Source: Topomyia yanbarensis (lineage: Eukaryota > Arthropoda > Insecta > Diptera > Culicidae). Taken from it: 64,000 bases of DNA. Of this stretch, positions 36,779 to 47,922 are shown piece after piece; the stretch's first letter is position 1, and the number at the start of each line of letters is the position of its first letter. The DNA lies in assembly GCF_030247195.1 (NCBI RefSeq), contig NC_080672.1, positions 365,296,271 to 365,360,270 on the forward strand, in the 5' to 3' direction. The translations under genes and the position numbers were made by a program. The notes below the pieces were generated by a model that did no database searches, was not told the DNA's origin, and worked only from the letters and a program-made list of their open reading frames with translations.

Positions 36779-36893
36779 GTGTCATTCCAATCGTGCACGA
36801 GACCTGTCAATGGCCCTAGTTCCAGAAGGATTCGAAGCGATTTTTATCGGATTGATTGCTTCTGACAGGTCTCGCGCTCGATTGGAATGACAC
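36779..36893. mobile_element. 115-bp hairpin MITE (GTGTCATTCCAATCG)
   Basis: Left GTGTCATTCCAATCGTGCAC, GAGACCTGTCA; right TGACAGGTCTCGCGCTCG, ATTGGAATGACAC. The stem is ~30 bp with a ~55-nt loop. No clear target duplication. Confidence 0.75.
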
Positions 36894-38361
36894 AATAATA
36901 ACGAATACAGGTAACTACATCCGATCAACTGGAATGCAGGAATAAAAATCGCACTGAAAATTAAAACTGATTGGAACATACACCACGTCCTGGTTGTCAT
37001 GGTGATCACCAGTTGGTCATTGATCCTCTTGATCCTTTAACTAGCTCTATTTACCTGCTCAGTACTTGGGACGATACGCGAATGTTGTGGATGTGTTTTA
37101 GATAGCGCATCCGGTACCGAGGATAACATAAACAGTGATTTTTATCTGTGTAGTACTATATTGAATGTATATGGGAGACGCAAAAGGAGCCCAATTTATT
37201 CTGGATATATGGCGATAGTCCTGCATATCGAACGCTACGCGACATCTGGAGATAACGTGCCATGAATTCCTGAATTTCACGTACTGCAGCTATCTCGAGC
37301 TAAGACCTTGAGCAATTTTTAATGTACGTGTTTTAAGAATAGGGTAAATAGCCTATATTGGTCCCGTTAGGCAGAGCACTGCACTATTTTTTTGTTTCAA
37401 TTGTGCATTTTTTTAGATTTGGGTTATTTACCCTCTGTATTCGATCAAAACATTCTAAACATTTGTGCTGTTGTCAGGAATAGAACCCAGGGGAGCAGCG
37501 TACAAGGTAATCAGCTTATGTACAACGAAACACCTGTCCGCAATTTGAAAAACCATTCACCTCTTTTTGTTTCGGATCAGTTTCGAAACGGCACAGTGAT
37601 AATAGCATCAGTGATTCGCTGGAAAAAGGGACAGTCTACGTGAAACAGAATGCTGAATATATGGACCGATTTGTTAATCCAAATATGACCAACCTAGTTA
37701 AACTTTAGAGAGAAATATGCGGTGACGCCATCTTGAACCAGCGGGACTGCAATATTCTTCAGCCAGCCGAGCCAATCTACTTTTTTTAGATTTTAACGAT
37801 GGATTAAAAGGTTGCCATTTTTTCTGCATTTTTCTCCGCACATCTCTCCCTGAAGGATAGCTAGACCAACCTACATGGTGGATTTTTTGTTAACGAATAA
37901 AAACGATACGAATAAAGTTCCTGCTCACAGGCCTTATAGGCATATTTTTTACAAAAGATTGCCTCTAAGGCCTATTGGCTTAGATTGGCGATCACGCTTT
38001 TGGAACTGCTTATCCATCATCTCCCAGTGGATAAACGTATGCATCGGAAGGTGGCCAACAGAGTGGCGGCGACAATTTGAGGACGCGAGAACCTGCTTAC
38101 AGTAAATTAAATAAAGCCTGTCAGAGTAAAAGAAGGTAATTCACGCCGATTCGCTGGGCTTTTACTTTACCATCGTTCAAGCAGGTTTCGTATCTTGGCG
38201 TTAGTACTAGCTAGGCTTCTTGCCATCACTCTGTTTGTAGCCAAAGACTGTTTTACACAAGTTATCTCTTGCCAAATATTTTACTAACGTGTTTTCTCTG
38301 TTTCGCAAACTTTACATGATAACGGTAAAAAGCTGGCTTTGCGCTTTCAATCGGAACATAA
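36894..38361. other. Interior of the 6.6-kb element
   Basis: No gene seen. GGGTAAATAGCC at ~37343 and GGTTATTTACCC at ~37422 could be the ends of another small TA-type MITE, but the inverted match is short. ORFs of 76-83 codons here have no motif. Confidence 0.4.
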
Positions 38362-38363
38362 TA

Positions 38364-38538
38364 GGTTTGTTCCAGTACATGGAAGTTACTCCCTGTTGCT
38401 CCGGAGCAAAAAATTTTTGCTCCTTTTCACTCCGGTTTGCCACCAGACGAAGAAAAAAGAGAAGAAGATAGTACAGGAACGATTTTCTCCCTGTTTGCTC
38501 CGGAGTACTTCCAGTTTCTCCTGGTACTGGAACAAACC
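38364..38538. mobile_element. 175-bp MITE, ends GGTTTGTTCCAGTAC, TA target
   Basis: Inverted ends GGTTTGTTCCAGTAC and GTACTGGAACAAACC, TA flanks at 38362-38363 and 38539-38540. Inside, CTCCGGAG occurs twice, adding to the hairpin. ORFs on both strands in it are incidental. Confidence 0.85.
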
Positions 38539-38624
38539 TAATTATTTCCGACAGAATGATAAAGTTCCTCTGCACTATTAGTATTGCATAAAAATCGTGT
38601 TTTTGCATATCAGTCAGACACAAA

Positions 38625-39022
38625 CCCAGTAAAGTTCAGGCGGAAATGAGTCAGAATTCTGGTTGGTTCTAGTTAGTATTCCTGGACGGAAATTGGAATC
38701 GGTTGTCACTGGCAGTGACGTATCCAGGGAGAGGGTCTTGGAAGTCCGCCCCCCCCCCCCCAAAAAATGTTCATCATCTTGAGAATTTTTAAAAAAGTTT
38801 CTTTTTTAAATTCATTCTAAGTTCAAAATCTTTGCAAATCAGATTCGATTACCAAAACTGAGTTTAATTAAATGAAGGTATTACATATTACGTATTGTAC
38901 AATGGACATTTTAAAGTCGAAATTTTGGATCCCCTCCAAAGAAATTTTCTAGATCCGCTCCTGGTCACTGGAGCCGGAATGGGAATTAGAACTAGCCAGC
39001 ATTCCGGCTGAAGTTTACTGGG
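38625..39022. mobile_element. CCCAGTAAA-family MITE, second copy, interrupted
   Basis: Ends CCCAGTAAAGTTCAGGCGG and CCGGCTGAAGTTTACTGGG. The outer parts match MITE C at 36408; the middle is an inserted hAT-like element at 38713-38963. Removing it and one GTCACTGG restores a GTCACTGGAGCCGGAAT sequence like that in MITE C. Confidence 0.85.
38713..38963. mobile_element. 251-bp hAT-like MITE with 8-bp duplication GTCACTGG
   Basis: GTCACTGG at 38705-38712 and 38964-38971. Termini CAGTGACGTATCCAG and CTAGATCCGCTCCTG are imperfect inverted repeats of the CAGnGnCGnATCnAG type common in hAT elements. A C-homopolymer of about 12 lies near 38750. Confidence 0.88.
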
Positions 39023-40050
39023 AAGATGAACAAAGGGTTGTGTTTGAACAGTGATTTTTCATTTTATGCGTAAGCCATTTTGGTTATATTCATGTTTCCT
39101 CCTATGCCTCGAACCTGTTTCTCACAACAGTTACATTTATAAGACATTTCCTTCTCCATCCATATAGGGAATCGACAAATTGTTGGAAATTTAATTTTTT
39201 TTATAAAACAATTCGCTTATCCGGCGAATATTCCCTTCATAGGGAACAATTGCGAATTCTGTTCGAACGAAACAACTATAGAAGTACTATTTACTGTTAT
39301 CAGCTACAAAAAAAGCAATCTGTTTTAAAGTGATACATAAAATAAAAATACTAAATATTTACCTCTTGGTATATTTTGTTGGCTCCTGATTGTTTTATTT
39401 GTGTTTTGTACCTGTTCAGGTCCGATTTAGATGACAAATAGAAACTTTTAAAACTAGATTGCTTTTTTAAAAACATAGAATTAAAAACTTTAGCATGCAA
39501 CCGAGCATGCTCAACATTTACAACCTTTTGCTTAACTTTTGCTGAGCATTTGCTCACGATTTATACTTTTAATCATACGGAATCAGATGTTCGAAAAACA
39601 AACACTCAAATTGAGAAAGCAACTGTCAAAGCAAAGTTTTATTCATACCAACTTGAGTAAATGCTCAACGCAGCTGCTCGACTGCTAGAATCTCAAGAAG
39701 CTGAGCAAATGCTAGTTTTTATTCATACGGCTTAATATATACGTTGACGATGGAAAATGATTTTTTCATATATCTTCGTTATGGTGCAAAATTATTGAAA
39801 AATTATTAAACTTATCAATTTAGACTGTCGTTGGCTACATTTTCCACGTATTTGTACTATTGTAATTATTCTAGGAGAATTGTAATGAGCATTAGAAGGT
39901 AAAAATTGACCAGCTCCTAGCACTGCCATGGAAGCACCTATCTTTATGCAAAAAAGGCTTTTCGTGTTTCTTGACCCCACCGTTCTCAAGGAAAAATAGT
40001 TTTGAAACCATACATGTATAAGAAAAAAAAGTTGGGCATGAAAGGGTTAA

Positions 40051-41997
40051 GGCGGCTAACACCTCAAATACATTCAGTTTCGTCAAGCCTTCATTATCAG
40101 TTAGATTTTTGGTAGAGGTTTCGATACCAAAATTCAAAACATTTAAATTATTTTTTGATGTAGAATACATTTGAGCATTCAATATAGGGGTTCCGTTTCA
40201 AAATATTGGCTGTGGCAGCCGCGTCAGATTTTGAACGTTAAAAACTTCCATTATACTTAAGGAACCACTTTAATGGAAATAATGTGTTGATAGTGATAAT
40301 ATTCTAGGAACACTGTTGGTTACTTTGATTAGGTTTTACACAGGTATCTTCTACACCGCTATGATTTCTATGCCAACATCTAAAACGTCGCGTTAGTGTC
40401 GATCCACAATAAACCCAATGTCGTATATACAGGTCTAGCAAAGATGGCGCTTTGGTATTCGTAAGATGAATCTTACATGAGTGGTGTGAGTGATCACAGT
40501 ATAAATCAACTTGCTTTCGTCATTGCGGTCGTTCCGCTCCCATTGAATCGTGTGACCGCTATGACGTCGACCCGTTGTGCTTCTGGATTGTTTACATATT
40601 TTTGGTTACCAACACTAGCAAACCGTGTGCTCTGCCACACCTATATATACCTCATTGCAATAAACCAACCCTCCCGCAACTTGACGTTTAGCCTAAGTTG
40701 CTTGAAACCACCGTGTTTCGAATGATGTCGCCACCATAGAACGCCGTCCACTAATTGTGATACTGTAAATTTCTATGCGAGAAAATAATTTCGTGACGTC
40801 TTTTACGAACTTGTTTTCTTTATTTACATTCGGAAGAGGTAATCAAGATGATCATTTCAAAACAGCGTAATAATTTAATATAAATACAAACAAGTTAATT
40901 CGTAATTTTGGAGTTTCATAAAAAGATTACAAATTGTGCCGAATGTAAAATGTAAAACGCATGATTTGATTTGAGTACGCTTCTAGTGTGAACTTTTTCT
41001 TCTCCCGTCGCTCTTGAAACATCTTTCGTATATGACAATTTTCGAAAGTTTATCGTTAATCTTTAAATACATTTAGTTTTGTGATTATTATTTTTCAATT
41101 CGCATTTAACAAGGCGGGATTGACATCGATTGATTATTTCTGACAGCATAGTATCTAACTGATAGGCGCTGCGACATTTACGATGTAAAGGTTTCCACGA
41201 AATTCAGAAGTGATGACGGCTTTATCGGAGAGGAAGAAAAACAGTCCAGTACCATTGTGTGTGTTGTTTACATTGCAATACAGATATTACTACCTAATAC
41301 CTTAAGACTAAATGAAGGTGCTCACTAACTAGTATAAGCGCCGCTGGTTTGTATGCTGATGATTCCAAAAAATCATGAATCATTTAAAAATAATGCATCG
41401 GAATAAAGATGCATTATTTTTATAACAAAACAACACTAACCCCCCAAAAAGTCTTCAAAAATGAATTATCCAAAGTAAAAAAAAATCTGAACAAGAAAAT
41501 TTTCGCTGTGAACAAGTTTACGCTTTTTTAGAAGTTGCTCTTGAATAAAGTTTGAACCGCCATTTTAGACCCACAGACCCAAAAAAGTGGTTTCAACTAT
41601 TTGTATAGTAGCTGTAAAGTTGTTCCACCTCTGCAATAAACAGAATCAATTTCATTCAACACAATTTTGTGATAGTCGAGTTTGTTTAATTTGTTGGTGC
41701 ACTATGGTGTAAAATTTTTGTTATTCACCGACATGTCCAAAACAACACACTTCTTTTATTAGCTATCTAATATTTTTGCTTTTTAACGAATGTCTAAAAA
41801 TTGAGTCGTGTCGTATGGTATCTGACTAGTGTAAATCGAGCTTCGAGCAAAACAAGCAGAACAATTTGAACTGTCAGTGGGGCCCATAATTTGTGTGCCC
41901 GCTGAGCTGTTGACTTATGTCAGTTCAATACAAATAGGATAGGGGTGCCATATACGTGGTTTTACACCAACCGACATAACCCCACAAAATGAGCCAG
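40051..41997. other. Unassigned region
   Basis: 40470-40730 is more GC-rich, with a TATATATACC, AATAAA order (AATAAA at ~40660) that might be an LTR or promoter fragment; no ends were found. The rest is AT-rich, with no gene recognised. Confidence 0.4.
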
Positions 41998-42006
41998 ATG
42001 AACTTC

Positions 42007-42131
42007 GTTTGACAATTCTCGGTGGTTTGTTTACATGGTAGTTATGTGAGTTCGAATGTAACAGATGAGCACCCATTGCACTCGCACTCACGCAACTGAC
42101 AAAGTAAACAAACCACCGAGAATTGTCAAAC
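42007..42131. mobile_element. 125-bp MITE with 9-bp duplication ATGAACTTC
   Basis: Inverted ends GTTTGACAATTCTCGGTGG / CCACCGAGAATTGTCAAAC with a stem of about 28 bp. ATGAACTTC at 41998-42006 and 42132-42140. Non-coding. A 9-bp duplication is compatible with Mutator-like elements. Confidence 0.88.
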
Positions 42132-42369
42132 ATGAACTTCATTCATTATGAGTTCATTCGTGTGGTCGTCTTATAGAACTCAATTGCTTTGACATGACAT
42201 GCCAAACAAAAATCTAGCGTTTCATTTGAAAAAGTCATTTTTCACAAATGTTTACAACATGCTCAACAACAAAATCGGAGTGCAAAAATAAGATTATATC
42301 CTATAATATGAGTACCGCGTAACTGGAACTGGTCAAAGCATCATTTAGCTCATTTATTATGATAGTGCC

Positions 42370-42990
42370 ATTAGTTTTACAATAACTTTTTCGGATTTAT
42401 ACAAGGCAGGGTAACTGTACACAGAATAAATGGTTCGACAGGGACACGCAAGGAAACAGTAGAACTTCGCCCTTCTGGATCGTGCAATCATTTTTTTTAT
42501 AACTGCTCTAAAAATTGGAATCAGTATGTATTGACTCGATTGGCACGCAACCCATGTTATAGGTGCTCCTAATAACATTCCTAATGGGAAGGGAAAGGGA
42601 GACAAAAGGAAGGGGAATGGAAAATGACAACAGGATACAATCAACACTCCCGGAACAATAATTAATCCTACTGATAAAGCCTATAGCTCTTTGCCACACT
42701 GCAGTGTGCACTGGGTTAGGAACAATAGCATATCCTACCTAGCTGCCTGTACAAAAGTTCGTCTATGTATGGAGAACCAAAAATCCGATTACGCAATTGC
42801 ATTACTGTAAAGCATTGCATATCAAATGATATGAAGTTCCGAATCCACAAATATCACACAAATAATACTCAGCTAGCTGAATAGTAACCATGCGATAATT
42901 GAGTTTACAATATCCAGTCAGTGCTTTGACTAGAATATTGCAACCGATAGAAAAGTAAAAAATATTCGGATGAAACATTCATTGCTGTAG
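42370..42990 (-). pseudogene. LINE remnant: RNase H / C-terminal tail (I-like clade)
   Basis: The reverse strand from ~42955 reads NILVKALTGYCKLNYRMVT, AEYYLCDICGFGTSYHLIC, then after a frameshift QLRNRIFGSPYIDELLYRQL and LGRICY. This resembles the end of ORF2 in RNase H-bearing LINEs, with its Cys-His knuckle (CDICGF...HLIC) and the GSPYIDE block. A pyrimidine-rich 3'UTR follows toward 42370. The reverse transcriptase and endonuclease are absent. Clade placement is by motif memory only. Confidence 0.6.
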
Positions 42991-43399
42991 AGAGGAGGTA
43001 AGTTTTGCACAGCCTCTGTTGTATTCAAATTATCATTTAGTTACTCAATTTTTATAAACTTTTTTCACTGTCATATATCTACTAATTCAAAAAAATTGTA
43101 AACACTTCTTGCTATAAAAGATATTTGAAAAACTATAATAACGACCCTAATCGAACTGGCAATCTAGTTGAAGATTGGCAGATATGATTTCGTTTTTTTG
43201 TAACGCAATGCTTATCTACACGTTCTACTCATTTGACACTTCATAAACTTATCTCATTTTATTGAAATGTTGTTATCACAATATCTTCAACTTCTTCTAG
43301 CGAGAGTAGATTCATAGTCTGTCTTTCATCATCAATCCTTTTTCTGTGATTTCATTCTCTATTTGATTGTCCATTCTATGACAACCGCTGGCAGTTGTC
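42991..43399. other. Unassigned sequence
   Basis: Nothing recognised. Confidence 0.4.
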
Positions 43400-44240
43400 T
43401 TTGTTTAATTTGACAACAGATTTCTCATCCTGATCCTATCTGATCCTGCAGAACTTTTCTTTTTTGTGCTGAAAATAGTCCCGTATTTTTTTTTTTGCAA
43501 ATCTTTCCAGAAAAAGCTTACCTTGGACTTTTTCTTCTCGTGGTACCCCTCTTTACATCGATAAAATTTTACACCGGCTCTCACTTCAAAGTGTAAGTTG
43601 CCTGCATAGCCGCTGCAAGCATTCGACTCGCAGTCTGGATGTTCTTGTTTGTCGCTATTGGTCATTCAACGTCGATCCAGCCGTTCCTTTTGTGTTTCCT
43701 AACACTTTGTGACTGTAGTAGGCCGCCTCGTGATCCTGATACCTTGCTCTATTTAGTTTATCTCTGATTAGTAGCTCATATATTTGTTCTTTATGCCTCT
43801 CAGCATATTCTTTTGCAGCATTCTGATCCAACAGTCACTGTTTAACCGAGCACGTAAATAGTTCTCTCCCAGCACATCATGATCAGAATCGACGATTTTT
43901 GGATATTGACGACATCAACGAAATAACCATTTGTCAAAACCTGGTTGTTTTAAAAACTCGTTTCACCATTCGGATGTCTACAGGTGTGTTTCCCAATATT
44001 GTGTTGTTCTAAGTAAGTATTACGCATAGTCATTTCTCTGGCTGCTGCGATATTTACGTTTACGCTGTCATTGGTGGTTCTGTGGCGACTTTCACCTTCA
44101 CTAACTAGTCGAAAAAATTCTTCCATACCGGCCTTAGTATTTGCCACCCCGCTGATCAGCTTCACGCCATGTTTAAAGTACTCTTTATACGTCATGTCTA
44201 CACGTTTGTTGAACTCCCTTTCATATCATCGGGCTTTTCG
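43400..44240 (-). pseudogene. Unidentified frame-broken coding remnant
   Basis: The reverse strand gives consecutive protein-like stretches in changing frames. From ~44225: EFNKRVDMTYKEYFKHGVK, ISGVANTKAGMEEFFRLV and NTYLEQHNIGKHTCRHPNGE, stopping at TAA near 43948. Then DHDVLGENYLRARLNSDCW at ~43885. Then DQNAAKEYAERHKEQIYELL to HEAAYYSHKVLGNTKGTAG, ending near 43667. Then an 86-codon piece (43665-43405) with CESNACSGYAG and FYRCKEGYHEKKK. Composition is charged and protein-like, with Cys/His clusters. I do not recognise the family. It could be a decayed DNA transposon protein, a retrotransposon gag-like protein or a processed host pseudogene. The frameshifts and stop make it non-functional as it stands. 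Confidence 0.5.
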
Positions 44241-45210
44241 TTGGCGCGTATACGTTGATAGTTCAATAACTTGCTTTTTCTCTTCTACAAGTAACTCAAC
44301 TTATCATCACATTTCTACCGACGACTGCAATATATTTTTCACAAACCATCGCCAGATGCAATCATTATTACCTTACGTCGGTTGCAATCAGTTATTAGAC
44401 TGAATGTAGTAAAAGTATATTCTTTGTTGGATAGTATTACAAATTTAGGCACTCCAAAAAACGATTGGCTATATTGCAAATGTTCTTTAGAGACATATGA
44501 TGTCTGCCTCAGGGATAAGTTTCATTTATATACTACCTTTAGTATCTTTATTCACTATTGAATACAAAGTTTTACTAGAACCGGAAATACCAACTATTGC
44601 ATTTATTCAATTTTTGCCAAATCGGTTCCATAAATTTGATATAATCGAAAAAAATACGCACCAAAATTAAAAAAATATACTGTCGATGCATTGTTTAATA
44701 ATAATATTAATAATTAATTAATAACAATAATAATTAATAATGTTTCGAAATTTATGTCTCACATGATTCAATATTGAATACTGACCACATTGCAACAAAA
44801 TGCACACAGTGCGCGCTAACTTTTACAAATTCCATAGTGTTGCCAATATGAATGTAAACAAAAGGTTACTTTCATAAAACTTTCGGACAGGAAATTCCGA
44901 TTCAAGAGTCTATTTTATGGATTCTGCTGACTTATAGAGCTTTCTTTGGGTGTCACAAAGGGATCAAGGTGAGTTGAGTTCTATCTATTTGGTAGAGGCT
45001 GAGGGGTTTAGGCCCAAAAAATTGCAGCAACAGGTAGCACCATAGCATTGCAATCTGTACTAGGCCTTTAGTTTTCTGGACAGGATATCTTTGCTAAGAA
45101 TGAATTTATGAATTTTAACGCCGTCAGCGCCATAGGTACGGTGACAAAAATCGTTATATGCAGAAGGTAAATATTCACAGTTTATTACGAAGTGGTCCGT
45201 TAACAGAAAG
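44241..45210. other. Unassigned AT-rich sequence
   Basis: Includes an (AAT)n-like stretch around 44690-44740. No gene seen. Confidence 0.4.
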
Positions 45211-45214
45211 ATTT

Positions 45215-45469
45215 CTCGAGTACTTTTTCAAATGGACGTAAGTAACAATGAGAGATTCTCTTTGAGGTCTTTCTCTTCTGTTCATTACTCGGCCATTTCA
45301 ACATTTACTACTCTACTCTTTGCATAATATTGTAGTAAAAACCGTCGGCTTTCGATATGTACTGGAAAATTAGTACAAAGTGTTGTAATGACGTCGTAAT
45401 AAACGAAAGAGAAAGTAAACAAAGAGAGGCTCTCAATGTTACTTACGTCCATTTGAAAAAGTACTCGAG
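45215..45469. mobile_element. 255-bp MITE, ends CTCGAGTACTTTTTCAAATG
   Basis: Inverted ends of ~40 bp (CTCGAGTACTTTTTCAAATG, GACGTAAGTAACAnTGAGAG) and ATTT on both sides (45211-45214, 45470-45473). Non-coding interior. Confidence 0.88.
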
Positions 45470-45633
45470 ATTTGATGTTTGGGCCATTTTGTCGGAAATA
45501 TGTTCAGCAATGTTGTATTAAAATTTGGAGTATGTATAACATGTTTTGAAAAATCTTTCAAAAAATACTAGGAAATGGCGGAAATTTACAGCGCATCTCG
45601 GTCAGAGCCATCAACATGGTGCACCAATCGAAC

Positions 45634-47528
45634 ACTTAAATGTATTGTATTGTATATTGTCTTCGACTAAAAATATTACATCGCACAGACTAAATAACTA
45701 TAATCTAACTATAAACTATTTTTAATTTGAATGATTCTTTGCTTATACCTCAAATCAAAGAGATGATAAACATTGTTGAAAAGCAGGCAGCGAACATCTA
45801 GCGGATTATTCTGGCCGTATAGCGTGCGGTGTGTTGAACGCCGGAAAAAAATCATTTCTCCGGAAAGACCTTCCCGGAACGTTGAAATCAAGCTTTGCTA
45901 GCAGCGCAGGGGAATCTATGTTGTCAGCAAGCAAGTCGAAGATGAAGAGTCGTTGCAGAAAAATTCGCCTATTTCGCAGCGTAGGGAGATTGATGAGAGC
46001 GCAGCGATCTTCGTGTGGAGGTAGCCGTAATCGATTTTGCCAGGGCAGCCGACGAAGGGCAAACCTCATGAAATTCTTCTGTACCCGTTCGAGACGATTA
46101 ATGTGGACGATGTGATACGGGACCCAAATGGTAACTCCGTATTCCAGAACACTGCGTACCAGTGCGATGTATAGAGATTTAAGACAGTAAACATCATTGA
46201 AATCACGAGTGTTGCGCTTGATGAGTCCGAGTACAGCTATGACAGAAGAAACATGTGCGGTGAACCGGTGAATAAGTGACATTTAAGTCGAGAGTGACAC
46301 CTAGATCTTTGACTGATGCGACTCGTTGTACAGGAGCAGAACACATCAGGTATTCGAAAACAATGGGCGATCGAACTCGTGCGAAAGTAATTATGCTGCA
46401 TTTCTGAATGTTCACACTCATGCCGTTTCTCTCACACCAATCCATAACCCTTTCGAGGTCCATAGTTGTTATAACACGATACATTTTCAAATCATCTGCA
46501 AACATGACTTTAGATGACGACAATTCACTCCCGAGGTCGTTCACGAAGAGTACAAAAAGAAGAGGTCCAAGATGACTTCCATGAGGAACGCCCGATGTAA
46601 TATGGAATGGATCTGAGAGTGTAGTTCCAAGTCGCACAGAAGCACTGCGATTTGAAAGGTACGATGAGATCCAATTTGTCAGCCAGTCCGGAAATCCATT
46701 GCGCCTTAGTTTTTCTACATCAAGTTGATGAGGAACACGATCGAAAGCTTTCGAAAAATCAACATACACCGCATCGATCTGTTGTCGTTTTTCCATCTTG
46801 TCAACGATGGACGACGACACATAGCTCATGAGGTTAGTAGTTGTAGAGCGTTTTCTCACAAAATTATGCTGATCGGAACTGATGATGTGTTTTACGGCGG
46901 GATAGATAACATCTAACAACATGCTCTCGAAGATTTTTGGGAGGCAGCTTAGAATTGAAATCCCTCTGTAATTTGTGACATCATGTACATTACCGGTTTT
47001 GTTGATAGGGCTAATCACAGCCTCTTTCCACTTAGTGGAACTATTTTCAGCGAGAGAACGATTAAAAAGTATAGATGCCGGTAGAGCCACCGATGAAGAG
47101 CATTCCTTGGTTGAAGTCCGTCCGACCCCGGTCCTTTCGAACTATCAATACCGCGTAGCTTGATATATACCTCTTGTTCGGAGAATGATGTTGCAGGCAA
47201 ATTCAACGTGAACATCGGCAAACTACTCAAGTATGATTCAGACAAAGGTGGTGAGTTATTACTTAGCACGTTTTGAAAGAATGACGAGAATAGATTTGCT
47301 GATTCTGCAGCTGTCGTAGATGTCCTGTCTCGATAGTTGACGCTTGCAGGGATTCCTCCGGAAGACGTTTTGTTCCGCAGATAAGACCAAAATTGCTTAG
47401 GCTCATCCTTCATGCTGCACTCAATGATGAAAAGTTTTAAATATAGATCAGCTAAAGATTTGTTTCTAATATCATTCGTATTTGGCTGCTTGGTGCGAAC
47501 GTAGGGCTGTACAATACCGAGAAAGGAA
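45634..47528 (-). pseudogene. 5'-truncated Jockey-like LINE with nearly intact reverse transcriptase
   Basis: The reverse strand carries a pre-RT region (47590-47090, FWSYLRNKTSSGGIP, KGPGSDG), then after a frameshift near 47090 the RT palm (47090-46203) with YVDFSKAFDRVPH, GVPHGSHLGPLLF and the catalytic FADDLKMY. After a second frameshift near 46250 the thumb/C-terminal part ends at 45806 (VRSVLEYGVTIWVPYH, RFALRRLPW). A 3'UTR and a TACAATACAATAC tail end near 45640. The three RT catalytic Asp are present. The endonuclease domain and the 5' end are missing, and two frameshifts break it. The 5' edge abuts the MITE at 47531. Confidence 0.92.
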
Positions 47529-47530
47529 TA

Positions 47531-47922
47531 CAGTGAAGACCCGTTTTTATCAGCCCCTTGATGAATTTTGGGCTGATAAAATGGGGACATTGATAAAATC
47601 GGGACATATATTTTTCTCTCTTTTTAAGAAATATTCTTCTTTCGTCCCTAGATATAGCCTCATAACCTTTTCTGAAAATTTAGCTTAAACTTCCCTTAAG
47701 GGGGTCTGACAGCGAAAAATTAAAAAATTTTTTTTGCATATTTTGGATCTCTAAAGTAAGAAAAATGTGCTCAAGAAAGGATTTACTCGATTTCGACTTG
47801 ATTCGTCTGCTAGAGCCCATCAAACTACCAACTATCAATTTTCGTATGAAGCTGATAAAATCGGGGATAGATAAAATCGGTGGCTGATAAAACCGGGTGC
47901 TGATAAAATCGGGTCTTCACTA
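47531..47922. mobile_element. 392-bp MITE, ends CAGTGAAGACCCG, TA target, copy 1
   Basis: Left CAGTGAAGACCCGTTTTTAT, CAGC; right complement TAGTGAAGACCCGATTTTAT, CAGC. TA at 47529-47530 and 47923-47924. GCTGATAAAA-type words repeat at the right end. The CAGTG start and TA target fit a pogo/Tc1-type MITE. Related copies: 48895-49080 and 62240-62810. Confidence 0.88.

Larger units (their letters stand above)
33131..39732. mobile_element. 6.6-kb element with AGCCGTATGAATAAAA inverted ends, host to further MITEs
   Basis: The left end (33131 onward) and the reverse strand of the right end (39732 downward) match for more than 120 bp, though imperfectly. Both start AGCCGTATGAATAAAA, then have GAGCA-TT-CTCA words, and about 85 bp in have a second GGTATGAATAAAA. 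TA flanks both sides. It lies inside the piggyBac-like MITE. No transposase was found. At least six MITEs account for about a third of its length. About 39 bp of extra sequence lies between the MITE break and the left end, so the exact outer boundary is uncertain. Confidence 0.7.
31315..40046. mobile_element. piggyBac-like MITE (CCCATTCATGCCC), split by nested insertions
   Basis: TTAA at 31311-31314 and 40047-40050 flanks inverted ends CCCATTCATGCCCATG and CCCTTTCATGCCCAAC (reverse strand). The MITE sequence is present in three parts: 31315-31416, 33009-~33090 and ~39743-40046. Together they match the uninterrupted 477-bp copy at 62286-62762 in inverse orientation. The TTAA target and CCC ends fit the piggyBac superfamily. 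Everything between the parts is later insertion. Confidence 0.88.

Noticed and set aside
37343..37433. Possible small TA-type MITE (GGGTAAATAGCC ... GGTTATTTACCC)
   Set aside because: The inverted match is only about 9-10 bp in AT-rich DNA and could be chance.
40470..40730. Possible LTR (TATATATACC then AATAAA)
   Set aside because: No TG/CA termini, target duplication or second LTR found.
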